Source: Phycisphaerales bacterium (GTDB lineage: Bacteria > Planctomycetota > Phycisphaerae > Phycisphaerales > UBA1924). Taken from it: 6,120 bases of DNA. A program made the translations under genes and the position numbers. Positions 1-5,667 of the stretch are shown here, one piece after another. Numbering within the stretch: the first letter of the stretch is position 1; the number at the start of each line of letters is the position of its first letter. The stretch lies in contig JAUXUZ010000463.1 of NCBI GenBank assembly GCA_030680655.1, positions 1 through 6,120 of the forward strand, in the 5' to 3' direction. A model generated the notes under the pieces. That model was not told the origin of the DNA, did not search any database, and worked only from the letters and a program-made list of their open reading frames with translations.

Positions 1-576
1 GATCACCACCAGCTTGCGCTCCAGGCTCTGGGCGATCATGACCGGGCTCTTGACGCCGAAAGCCGCCTGCTCCTCGGCCGTCAGGCGACGCTTGCCCGCG
101 TTGATGATGGTCCATCCACCCTCGGCCTTCCATACCGCCCCGGCCCCCGCGGCGGGCGACCCTTCGGGAATAAACAGCGTGCGGATGAAGAGGTTGTGCC
201 ACGCCTGCTCGGTGATGACCTTGGCGCAGAGCCGGTTCTTCTGATCCGCGCCGACAAAGCCGGTGAAGGCGAAGAGGTCCTTGCAGCTGTTGAGGTGGTC
301 GACGGCGATCGTGAGCAGCTTGTCAAAGTTCGCCGGGGTGATCGGGGTGTTGAAGCCTCCCCAGCCGATCTTGTCGTGCACGCCGGCGGTGTCTTCGAGG
401 TACTTGTCCTTGGGGCTGCGCCCGGTACGGTCGCCGGTCCGGCAGACCAGCCCTCCGTTGCTGGCGAGCACGCCCTCGCCGCGCGAGATCGCAAGCTCGA
501 TCAGCTTGGCCGGAGCCAGGTTGGTCTGAACGCGGCTGGGAGAGAGGTCCAGGCGGGCGAGAATGGTGCTGCTCAT
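1..576 (-). CDS. pckA: Phosphoenolpyruvate carboxykinase (ATP), N-terminal part, cut by window edge
   Basis: ATP-dependent PEP carboxykinase converts oxaloacetate and ATP to phosphoenolpyruvate, CO2 and ADP in the cytoplasm, the entry step of gluconeogenesis. Reading leftwards from the ATG at 576-574 gives 192 residues with no stop before the window edge. The family is usually about 520-540 residues, so roughly a third is present. Visible motifs are TGRSPKDKY at residues 51-59 (R53 matches the substrate-binding arginine of the family), then W72...NTPITPANFD (76-85), FVGAD (107-111), VITEQAWHNLFIRTLFI (120-136) and INAGKRRLT (158-166). The P-loop, the metal-binding residues and the lid lie outside the window. 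A GGAG (minus strand, 585-582) sits 5 nt before the ATG and supports this start. The gene is divergent from the tRNA-His gene. Family assignment is firm; truncation is only due to the window. Confidence 0.93.
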   Translation of the reverse strand, partial: MSSTILARLDLSPSRVQTNLAPAKLIELAISRGEGVLASNGGLVCRTGDRTGRSPKDKYLEDTAGVHDKIGWGGFNTPITPANFDKLLTIAVDHLNSCKDLFAFTGFVGADQKNRLCAKVITEQAWHNLFIRTLFIPEGSPAAGAGAVWKAEGGWTIINAGKRRLTAEEQAAFGVKSPVMIAQSLERKLVVI

Positions 577-649
577 GGGTGCTCCAAGGCCCTCGCTCCG
601 ACCAAGAGACTCCAAACGGCGGCCGGGAGTGCGTTGAGGGGGATGTCAC

Positions 650-679
650 AGTAGACCCGACCCTTACTCCTGTGGACAA
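650..679 (-). promoter_or_regulatory. Candidate sigma70-type promoter for pckA
   Basis: On the minus strand, TTGTCC (679-674) is separated by 18 bp from TCTACT (655-650). Each box matches 4 of 6 consensus positions. Transcription would start near 643, giving a leader of about 67 nt before the pckA ATG at 576. This is a pattern match by eye with no further support. Confidence 0.3.
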
Positions 680-793
680 GCGGTTGGTCCGTCTGCGGAA
701 AACACCTAGGAGGCAGGTTGCGGACCTCGGCCTTCGGTTGACGCTCGGCGGTGCGCCGGAATCAAGCGTGCCGACCGCTCGGGCGCGCATTCG

Positions 794-822
794 GCGACAG
801 CCAGCCGCCTGCCCGCTAGAAT
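794..822 (+). promoter_or_regulatory. Candidate promoter for tRNA-His
   Basis: GCGACA (794-799; 4 of 6 matches to the -35 consensus) is followed after exactly 17 bp by TAGAAT (817-822; 5 of 6 matches to the -10 consensus). The predicted start near 829-830 lies about 28 nt before the mature tRNA, a normal distance for a stand-alone tRNA gene. The -10 box stands out as AT-containing in a very GC-rich stretch. Confidence 0.55.
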
Positions 823-830
823 CACCCTCG

Positions 831-850
831 CTCCGTGGCCGACCGCGGAG
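831..850 (+). repeat. 8-bp hairpin in the tRNA-His 5' leader
   Basis: CTCCGTGG (831-838) pairs with CCGCGGAG (843-850) around a CCGA loop, with one G-U pair. It starts within one or two bases of the predicted transcription start and ends 7 nt before the mature tRNA. It has no T tract, so it does not look like a terminator. It would form the 5' leader removed by RNase P. Confidence 0.5.
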
Positions 851-857
851 TGCAGTC

Positions 858-932
858 GGTGGCTATAGCTCAGTTGGCTAGAGCGCGAGGTTGTGATCCT
901 TGAGGTCGCGGGTTCGAGTCCCGTTAGCCACC
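858..932 (+). tRNA. tRNA-His (anticodon GTG)
   Basis: The full cloverleaf can be folded by hand. The acceptor stem is 859-865 with 925-931 (7 perfect pairs), the D stem 868-871 with 881-884, the anticodon stem 886-890 with 898-902 (one G-T pair), the anticodon GTG is at 893-895 in the loop TTGTGAT, and the T stem is 908-912 with 920-924 around TTCGAGT. The extra G-1 (858) faces C73 (932), the identity element of bacterial tRNA-His recognised by histidyl-tRNA synthetase. I therefore start the gene at 858. The CCA tail is not encoded (position 932 is followed by CT), so it must be added by tRNA nucleotidyltransferase. No neighbouring tRNA is present and no obvious terminator follows. Confidence 0.97.
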
Positions 933-1267
933 CTTCGTCGGTTAGATTGCCAGGCGGCCCGCTCGGCCATTGATTGCGCTGCCCTCTTGGCGGAAGCGCT
1001 CAGCAGGGCGCGCTCTCGACCGGCTTCGTCAAGTCGTCGTCACTCCCGGCGCCGAAGCACTTCTCCGGGTTGCCCTGCTCCGCTTGAGCAGTCAGCGCGA
1101 TGATCGGCAGGCCGCATGACGGTGTCGACGGCGATGCGTTCGTGCTCGGCCAGTGTGCCGTTCCCGCCGGCACGGCTGTGCAAGCCCGCGGTGCGCTTCG
1201 CTCGGAGGCGACGCTTCCCCATGTATGGGCGATCAACCTGGAAGGGCTCCTCACTCCAGCAGCGCGG
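933..1267. other. Intergenic stretch between tRNA-His and trmB, no intact gene
   Basis: This stretch lies downstream of both the tRNA (plus) and trmB (minus), so it should contain ends of transcripts rather than promoters. The only recognisable content is the receiver-domain remnant at 1000-1110. In 1111-1267 all three minus frames were read: one has stops and the other two give arginine- or serine-rich, low-complexity peptides with no motif I recognise. No T-tailed hairpin was found for either flanking gene. Confidence 0.5.
1000..1110 (-). pseudogene. Remnant of a response-regulator receiver domain, C-terminal end
   Basis: The minus strand from 1110 to a TGA at 1002-1000 encodes 36 residues beginning LPIIALTAQAEQG and containing the segment KCFGAGSDDDLTKPVES. 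This matches the last third of a CheY-like receiver domain as found in hybrid histidine kinases: beta-4 with the conserved Thr (ALTA), then the C..AG.DD.L pattern, then beta-5 with the conserved Lys-Pro (TKP). The phosphoacceptor Asp, the N-terminal acidic pair and the preceding MDG region are missing. Upstream, in all three minus frames up to the trmB stop at 1270-1268, nothing receiver-like is seen. The fragment therefore lacks most of its domain and any plausible start, and I read it as decayed. The same frame stays open further upstream, but that stretch has no receiver features and then runs antisense-in-frame through the end of trmB. Confidence 0.55.
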
Positions 1268-1966
1268 TCACGGCACCATCGGCGCGACCAGCGTGGTCGC
1301 GTGGAAGTCGCGCCCCTCAACCCGGTACTTGCGCTCGAAGTTCGTTCCCACAACTTCGCCCTCGCGGGCGGTGGGGGGGGAAAGGAACGGAACACGCGCG
1401 TACGGCCCGTTCGGCTTGGTCCACCGTGCGAAGTGCTCTTCCATCCACGCCCAGTAGTCGTTGTGGTCGGTCACGATGCGCAGCTCACCGCCCGGCTTGA
1501 GCACGCGGAGGCAGTCCTGCAGGAACCGGTCCTGCACCATCCGCCGCCGGTTGTGGCGCGTCTTCGGCCAAGGGTCCGCAAAGTAGAGGTGAACGACCGT
1601 CGCCGCGCCGTCGGGCACGCGCCAGTGGATGAACTCGCCCGCGTCGATGCAGAGCATCCGCACGTTGGGCAGCTTGGCGCGCCGGATGCGGTCGGCGGCC
1701 GAAAGGTAAAAGTCGTGGGCGTACTCGATCCCCAGGAAGTTGGTCCCCGGCTGCGTCGGTGCCTGCTGCACCAGGAACGTCCCCTTGCCCGACCCGATCT
1801 CAATCTCCAGCGGCAGCGACGGATCGGCGAACCATGAGTGGATCGGAAGGTGCCCCGCAGATGGCCGCTGCAGGATGTCGTCCGGCAGCGGCGGCACCGC
1901 CGTCGCCAGGTCGATGCCGACGCCCGTTGGGTCGAGGTCCTTCACGTTTGAGAGGCCAAATGACAT
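1268..1966 (-). CDS. trmB: tRNA (guanine-N7-)-methyltransferase TrmB
   Basis: TrmB uses S-adenosylmethionine to make 7-methylguanosine at position 46 in the variable loop of many tRNAs. The product is 232 residues (E. coli TrmB is about 239), a Rossmann-fold class I methyltransferase. Visible motifs are the SAM-binding EIGSGKG (56-62), GIEY (79-82) with the acidic residue for the ribose, ...LCIDAGEF (105-112), the family signature FADPWPKTRHNRRR (129-142) with D131 and the basic tRNA-contacting run, VTDH (165-168), and the C-terminal TNFERK (208-213). Nothing essential is missing. The ATG start lacks a clear Shine-Dalgarno; an in-frame GTG nine codons upstream (1993-1991) has GAGG (2004-2001) at 7-nt spacing and is a real alternative. 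It is divergent from prkA. A run of eight C codes part of Ser196-Pro198. Confidence 0.95.
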   Translation of the reverse strand: MSFGLSNVKDLDPTGVGIDLATAVPPLPDDILQRPSAGHLPIHSWFADPSLPLEIEIGSGKGTFLVQQAPTQPGTNFLGIEYAHDFYLSAADRIRRAKLPNVRMLCIDAGEFIHWRVPDGAATVVHLYFADPWPKTRHNRRRMVQDRFLQDCLRVLKPGGELRIVTDHNDYWAWMEEHFARWTKPNGPYARVPFLSPPTAREGEVVGTNFERKYRVEGRDFHATTLVAPMVP

Positions 1967-2080
1967 GCGGGCAACGGTAGCGGGGCAACGCACAATCCAG
2001 CCTCGGCACGTCCAGAAAGCGTTATCAGCCGTTGATGGGCGATCCGCTGCCGCTGCCGTGCGTATCGAGTAAGTGAATGC

Positions 2081-2100
2081 CCCGGCGCACTTGTGCCGGG
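2081..2100 (+). repeat. Imperfect dyad in the trmB-prkA intergenic region
   Basis: CCCGG (2081-2085) faces CCGGG (2096-2100), with a CG bulge on the left arm and an inner CA/TG pairing around a CTTG loop. It could be an operator-like dyad or an RNA hairpin in a long prkA leader. There is no T tract. Function unknown. Confidence 0.3.
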
Positions 2101-2186
2101 CTCCGGGAAGGTCGATGAAGTCTGTCGAGTGGGAACGCGCTGCGCACCGCCGCCCGATCGCGTCGGTGTCGCCTTGCACGCACAAA

Positions 2187-2227
2187 GCGTCGCCGCGGAA
2201 GCGGGCGAGTGAGCCCGGCCGCGACGC
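2187..2227 (+). promoter_or_regulatory. Nested hairpin in the prkA 5' leader
   Basis: The outer arms GCGTCGC (2187-2193) and GCGACGC (2221-2227) pair perfectly over 7 bp. An inner stem CGGGC (2202-2206) with GCCCG (2213-2217) closes a GAGTGA loop. The two stems are separated by an asymmetric internal loop in which two further G-C pairs (2197-2198 with 2219-2220) are possible. The structure ends 3 nt before the Shine-Dalgarno at 2231-2235, so it could affect ribosome loading on prkA. It is seen by eye only, in GC-rich sequence where chance stems are common. Confidence 0.4.
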
Positions 2228-2230
2228 GTG

Positions 2231-2235
2231 AGGAG
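2231..2235 (+). promoter_or_regulatory. Shine-Dalgarno of prkA
   Basis: AGGAG lies 7 nt before the ATG at 2243, an ideal spacing. It decides the start: the in-frame GTG at 2228 lies upstream of this site and overlaps the leader hairpin, so it is unlikely to be used. Confidence 0.75.
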
Positions 2236-2242
2236 TCTTCCC

Positions 2243-4414
2243 ATGACCCCCGAGTACTCGTCGCGCCTTCAGTCTGGCACCTCCTCCAACCCGACCGACG
2301 CTCCCGGCGTAAGGCCCGAGCTCCGCGCCGCGATCGAGGCATCGCGCGGCGGCGAGCTCGCCGGCCTGATCGATGCGCGCATAGACCGCGCATCGTTCGA
2401 TCACGTGCACTGGTCCGGTTCGTTCTTTGAGTACCTTGAGATCGTCCAGCGCCACCCCGGCGTGGTGCGCAACGCTTACCAGCGAGCGTACGACGCGGTG
2501 ATGAGCCAGGGCGCGGAGAAATACCGCGTCTTCAAGCAGGATGCCATCCGCTACCACTTCTTCTCCGACCCGTTCGAGGGCGGCGCCGATGCGATCTTCG
2601 GGCTCGACCTTGCACTGATGCAGTTTGTCGACTACCTCCGTTCGGCCGCCGAGGGGTACGGCACCGACCGGCGCATCCTGCTGCTCCACGGACCCGTCGG
2701 CAGCAGCAAGAGCACGATCGCCCGCCTGCTGAAGAAGGGCCTTGAGCACTACAGCCGTACTGACGAGGGCGCCCTCTACTCGTTCAGCTGGATGCTCGAC
2801 GAGCACTGCGGCCCCACGGCCCAGACGCACGAGTTCGCTTGCCCGATGCACGAGGAGCCGCTGCTGCTGGTGCCCAAGGAGGCTCGCGCCGACCTGCTGG
2901 CACGGATCAACGAGTCGTACCGGCCCCTCAACGGCAGCGGGCGGATCAAGCTCGTCGGCGAGCTCGACCCCTTCTGCCGCAAGGTCTACGGCGACTTGAT
3001 GGCCCACTACGGCGGCGATTGGCGCCGCGTGATGGACCACGTGCGCGTCCGGCGGATCGTGCTCAGCGAGAAGGACCGCATCGGCATCGGCACGTTCCAG
3101 CCCAAGGACGAGAAGAACCAGGACAGCACGGAGCTGACGGGCGACATCAACTACCGCAAGATCGCACAGTTCGGGTCCGACTCCGACCCGCGCGCGTTCA
3201 ACTTTGACGGCGAGCTGAACATCGCCAACCGCGGCGTGTGCGAGTTCATCGAGGTGCTCAAGCTCGACGTGGCGTTCCTCTACGACCTGCTCGGCGCCAG
3301 CCAGGAGCACCTGATCAAGCCCAAGAAGTTCGCCCAGACGCACATCGACGAGGTCATCATCGGGCACACCAACGAGCCCGAGTACAAGCGCCTGCAGAAC
3401 AACGAGATGATGGAGGCCTTCCGCGACCGCACGATCAAGATCGACGTGCCGTACAACATCCGCCTCGACGACGAGATCAAGATCTACCAGAAGGACTTCG
3501 GGCCGGCCAAGACGCGCAACCTGCACGTCGCCCCGCACACCCTCGAGGTCGCGGCCATGTGGGCCGTGCTCTCAAGGCTGGAGGAGCCGAAGAAGGCCGG
3601 GCTCTCGCTGCTGCAGAAGCTCAAGCTATACAACGGGCGTGCCCTCCCGGGGTTCACCGAAGAGAGCGTGAAGGAGCTCAAGGAAGAGTCGTCACGCGAG
3701 GGCATGTCGGGCATCAGCCCGCGTTACGTGCAGGACAAGATCTCCAACGCGCTGGTCAGCCGCCAGGCGATCGACGACCAGAGCGTCAACCCGTTCATGG
3801 TCCTCAACGAGCTCGAGGCCGGTCTCGCCGCCCATTCGCTCATCGCCGACGACAACCTCCGCAAGCGCTACAAAGAGCTCCTGGCCGTCGTCAAGGAGGA
3901 GTACGAGGACATCATCAAGGGCGAGGTGCAGCGGGCCATCAGCTCCGACGAGGATGCCATCAAGCGCCTGTGCGCCAACTACATCGAGAGCCTCCGCGCC
4001 TACACGCAGAAGGAGCGGGTCAAGAACAAGTACACCGGGCGCGACGAGGAGCCCGACGAGCGCCTCATGCGGAGCATCGAAGAGAAGATTGATGTCCCCG
4101 ACAGCCGCAAGGACGACTTCCGCCACGAGATCATGAACTACATCGCGGCCCTCTCGCTCGACGGCAAGCGGTTCGACTACAACACCAACGCCCGGCTCTA
4201 CCGTGCCCTTGAGCTCAAGCTCTTCGAGGACTCGCGCGACACGATCAAGCTCAAGAACATGGTCTCCAGCGTGGTCGACGACGAGACCCAGCAGAAGATC
4301 GACATCGTCAAGCAGCGGATGATCAAGCAGTTCGGCTACAACCACACCAGCGCAACCGACGTGCTCAACTACGTCGCGAGCATCTTCGCACGGGGCGACA
4401 GCAAGGGACGCTGA
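2243..4414 (+). CDS. prkA: PrkA-family AAA+ serine protein kinase-like protein
   Basis: PrkA-family proteins (E. coli YeaG, B. subtilis PrkA) join an AAA+ ATPase domain to a C-terminal kinase-related domain and act in the cytoplasm in starvation, stress or sporulation responses; their true activity is debated. This one has 723 residues, about 80 longer than YeaG. Visible features: Walker A GPVGSSKST (150-158, K156), CPMHEEPL (200-207), DEKNQD (289-294), ANRGVCEFIE (328-337, at the Walker B position), GASQE, sensor-1-like GHTNEPE (374-380, N377), then NNEMMEAFRDR and a KIYQKDF segment. The C-terminal part, from about residue 430, is charged and helical. The Walker A sits about 40 residues further in than in YeaG, so part of the extra length is N-terminal; residues 1-25 look disordered. 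The ATG has an excellent AGGAG. The usual partners YeaH and SpoVR are not adjacent: downstream comes a convergent acetyltransferase. No frameshift or missing motif is seen. Confidence 0.93.
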   Translation: MTPEYSSRLQSGTSSNPTDAPGVRPELRAAIEASRGGELAGLIDARIDRASFDHVHWSGSFFEYLEIVQRHPGVVRNAYQRAYDAVMSQGAEKYRVFKQDAIRYHFFSDPFEGGADAIFGLDLALMQFVDYLRSAAEGYGTDRRILLLHGPVGSSKSTIARLLKKGLEHYSRTDEGALYSFSWMLDEHCGPTAQTHEFACPMHEEPLLLVPKEARADLLARINESYRPLNGSGRIKLVGELDPFCRKVYGDLMAHYGGDWRRVMDHVRVRRIVLSEKDRIGIGTFQPKDEKNQDSTELTGDINYRKIAQFGSDSDPRAFNFDGELNIANRGVCEFIEVLKLDVAFLYDLLGASQEHLIKPKKFAQTHIDEVIIGHTNEPEYKRLQNNEMMEAFRDRTIKIDVPYNIRLDDEIKIYQKDFGPAKTRNLHVAPHTLEVAAMWAVLSRLEEPKKAGLSLLQKLKLYNGRALPGFTEESVKELKEESSREGMSGISPRYVQDKISNALVSRQAIDDQSVNPFMVLNELEAGLAAHSLIADDNLRKRYKELLAVVKEEYEDIIKGEVQRAISSDEDAIKRLCANYIESLRAYTQKERVKNKYTGRDEEPDERLMRSIEEKIDVPDSRKDDFRHEIMNYIAALSLDGKRFDYNTNARLYRALELKLFEDSRDTIKLKNMVSSVVDDETQQKIDIVKQRMIKQFGYNHTSATDVLNYVASIFARGDSKGR

Positions 4415-4425
4415 CGCCGAGCGTC
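4407..4425. terminator. Candidate bidirectional hairpin between convergent prkA and acetyltransferase
   Basis: GACGCT (4407-4412) pairs with AGCGTC (4420-4425) around a 7-nt loop. It overlaps both stop codons (prkA TGA 4412-4414; acetyltransferase TGA 4426-4424 on the minus strand). Its position suits a shared terminator, but the stem is only 6 bp and neither side has a T tract, so the call is weak. Confidence 0.3.
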
Positions 4426-4951
4426 ACTTCAGCCGTCGGCTCATGATCAGGCTCGTGTAGTTGGTGTACGGCCACCGCCAGGTCGTCACGATCCGGTACC
4501 CCCGGCGCACGTAGTAGTCGCGCAGCGCGTGGTCTGGCTCCGCCATGCTCAGCGCCAGTTCGTCGTTGCCCAGTTCCTTCGCCCGGGCCTCGACCGCGCC
4601 CAGCAACGCCCGCCCGACCCCGCGGCTCTGGACCGACGGCTCAACCGCAAACTGGCTGAACGAGCAGACCCGCGGCTTGTGGAACCAGTCCGGCCCCTCG
4701 TCGGGCTCCTGCTCGTTGAGGATGATCACCCCGACCACGCGCCCGGCATCGATCGCCACGAAGCTCTCGCCGCTGGAGAGACGGCGGCGGGTCACGTCGT
4801 TGTCCTGCCGCCCGGCGAGTGGTTTCAGCCCCATCGCCACCTGTCCCGCGTAAGCGCGGTGCAGCAGCGCGGTGATCGGCGGCACCTCGTCGGTCGGCAC
4901 CCACCGCCGTACGAGCGCGGCGGTGCTCGCGGGGGCGTCGGGCCGCGTCAA
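4424..4951 (-). CDS. GNAT family N-acetyltransferase
   Basis: GNAT enzymes move an acetyl group from acetyl-CoA to an amine of a small molecule or protein. The product is 175 residues, normal for a single GNAT domain. Visible in order: beta strands 2-3 around SFVAIDAGRVVGVIILNE (63-80), beta-4 as CSFSQFAVEP (96-105), the acetyl-CoA pyrophosphate-binding motif A QSRGVGRALL (108-117), and the C-terminal LRDYYVRRGYRIV (143-155) with the Tyr and RGY pattern of motif B. The substrate cannot be told from sequence; W89-F90 and W158-W160 may line its pocket. The longest frame opens with TTG (4951-4949), preceded by only a weak AGG. No in-frame ATG precedes the first conserved strand, so TTG is accepted, with GTG codons at residues 18 or 23 as alternatives. 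It is convergent with prkA and divergent from the thioesterase. Confidence 0.85.
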   Translation of the reverse strand: MTRPDAPASTAALVRRWVPTDEVPPITALLHRAYAGQVAMGLKPLAGRQDNDVTRRRLSSGESFVAIDAGRVVGVIILNEQEPDEGPDWFHKPRVCSFSQFAVEPSVQSRGVGRALLGAVEARAKELGNDELALSMAEPDHALRDYYVRRGYRIVTTWRWPYTNYTSLIMSRRLK

Positions 4952-5041
4952 CGGTGGCCTGTTGTCGTTGGAATCTGGGGGGGGCGTGCTGATGCGGGGG
5001 TCTCTTTGCTGGCGGAGGCCGCAACCGTAGACTCACCGCAG
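4952..5041. promoter_or_regulatory. Divergent promoter region between acetyltransferase and thioesterase
   Basis: These 90 bp must drive both genes. Towards the thioesterase, TTGCTG (5006-5011; weak -35) and TAGACT (5028-5033; 4 of 6 at -10) are 16 bp apart, and the predicted start falls at about 5040-5042, on the ATG itself. A GGAGG at 5014-5018 is 23 nt from the ATG, too far to serve as its Shine-Dalgarno. A run of eight G (4977-4984) lies in the acetyltransferase leader. No convincing promoter was found for the acetyltransferase. Confidence 0.3.
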
Positions 5042-5572
5042 ATGGCCGACCCGACCCCGCCGTTGCCGCAGCCCCCTCGTGCACCCGCTTCCAGCGGCGA
5101 GATCACCCTCCGCCCGCGCTATTGCGAGTGCGACCCCATGGGCGTCGCCCACCACGCCAGCTACATCCCGTGGTTCGAGATCGGCCGCACCGAATTGCTC
5201 CGCGACTGCGGCCTCACCTACGCGAAGCTCGAGTCGTACGGCGTGTTGCTGGTAATTGTGAAGCTCGACGTCCGCTACCGCCGCGCCATCCGCTACGACG
5301 ACCTCATCCGCGTCCGCACGACCGTGACCGGGGGCTCGCGCGTCAAGCTCGAGCACCAGTACGAGATCACCATGATCGAATCCGCAACCGGGTGGCCCCC
5401 GTCAGGCACGCCCGGTGCGCCGTTGGTCATGGCGGTCGCCTCAACCACCCTTGCGGCGGTTGACCGTGAAGGCCGGCCGCACCCGCTCCCCGATTGGCTG
5501 GTTGCCTCACGTCACGCGGGGAGCGACCAGCCGCCCCTTACTCCCGGCTCCCAAGCCCCCCTCCACAGGTGA
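5042..5572 (+). CDS. Acyl-CoA thioesterase, hotdog fold (4HBT/YbgC-like)
   Basis: Proteins of this family hydrolyse acyl-CoA thioesters to the free acid and CoA in the cytoplasm. The product is 176 residues. After a proline-rich, probably flexible stretch (1-19) comes the 4HBT signature: RYCECDPMGVAHHASYIPWF (26-45), with D31 as the expected catalytic acid, H37-H38 and the long hotdog helix (FEIGRTELLRDCGL, 45-58). Then come the strands around LDVRYRRAIRYDDLIRVRT (75-93) and the dimer-forming strands VKLEHQYEI (101-109) and VMAVASTTLAAVD (129-141). A proline-rich insert, TGWPPSGTPGAP (116-127), separates two core strands and is longer than usual there. The tail (157-176) is low in structure. 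The reading frame is open far upstream, but that part is antisense to the acetyltransferase; MADPTPP is the sensible start. Substrate is unknown; 4-hydroxybenzoyl-CoA or short acyl-CoA thioesterases are nearest in pattern. Confidence 0.88.
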   Translation: MADPTPPLPQPPRAPASSGEITLRPRYCECDPMGVAHHASYIPWFEIGRTELLRDCGLTYAKLESYGVLLVIVKLDVRYRRAIRYDDLIRVRTTVTGGSRVKLEHQYEITMIESATGWPPSGTPGAPLVMAVASTTLAAVDREGRPHPLPDWLVASRHAGSDQPPLTPGSQAPLHR

Positions 5573-5667
5573 TTCGCAGTTCGGCTGAAATCGGTGGCCA
5601 AGTGGCGTCGTTACGCCTCGGATCGGCGGCCCTGTGGCACGCCCTGCACAACCAAGGAGACCTCAGA

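Noticed and set aside
196..654. Plus-strand open frame opposite pckA
   Set aside because: Antisense to clear PEP carboxykinase sequence, including the GRSPKDK motif; no motif of its own.
956..968. GGCC/GGCC hairpin after tRNA-His as a terminator
   Set aside because: Only 4 bp with no T tract; expected by chance at this GC content.
2165..2177. Possible sigma54 promoter (GG...TTGC) upstream of prkA
   Set aside because: The GG and GC elements are one base too close for the -24/-12 spacing, and the -24 half does not match TGGCAC. Considered because E. coli yeaGH is linked to nitrogen stress.
1268..3538. A 756-codon open frame on the minus strand running from inside prkA through trmB
   Set aside because: Only the last 232 codons are trmB. 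The rest is antisense to prkA and the intergenic region, with Val/Leu/Asp-rich low-complexity sequence typical of high-GC shadow frames and no domain.
3238..4092. 284-codon plus-strand open frame inside prkA in another frame
   Set aside because: Arg/Ala/Gln-rich out-of-frame translation with no recognisable motif; fully inside the well-supported prkA frame.
3692..4345. 217-codon Val/Leu-rich open frame antisense to prkA
   Set aside because: Composition is that of the mirror of a GC-rich gene; no motif, and prkA in the other strand is clearly the real coding sequence.
4529..5041. Long upstream extension of the thioesterase frame
   Set aside because: It is antisense to the GNAT acetyltransferase and has no conserved sequence; the 4HBT domain begins after the ATG at 5042.
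1856..5048. Shared 13-mer CCGCAGATGGCCG in trmB and at the thioesterase start
   Set aside because: Only two copies in unrelated contexts, one inside codons of trmB; likely coincidence in GC-rich sequence.
5604..5617. GGCGT/ACGCC hairpin after the thioesterase as a terminator
   Set aside because: A clean 5-bp stem with a CGTT loop, but short and with no T tract; not enough to call.
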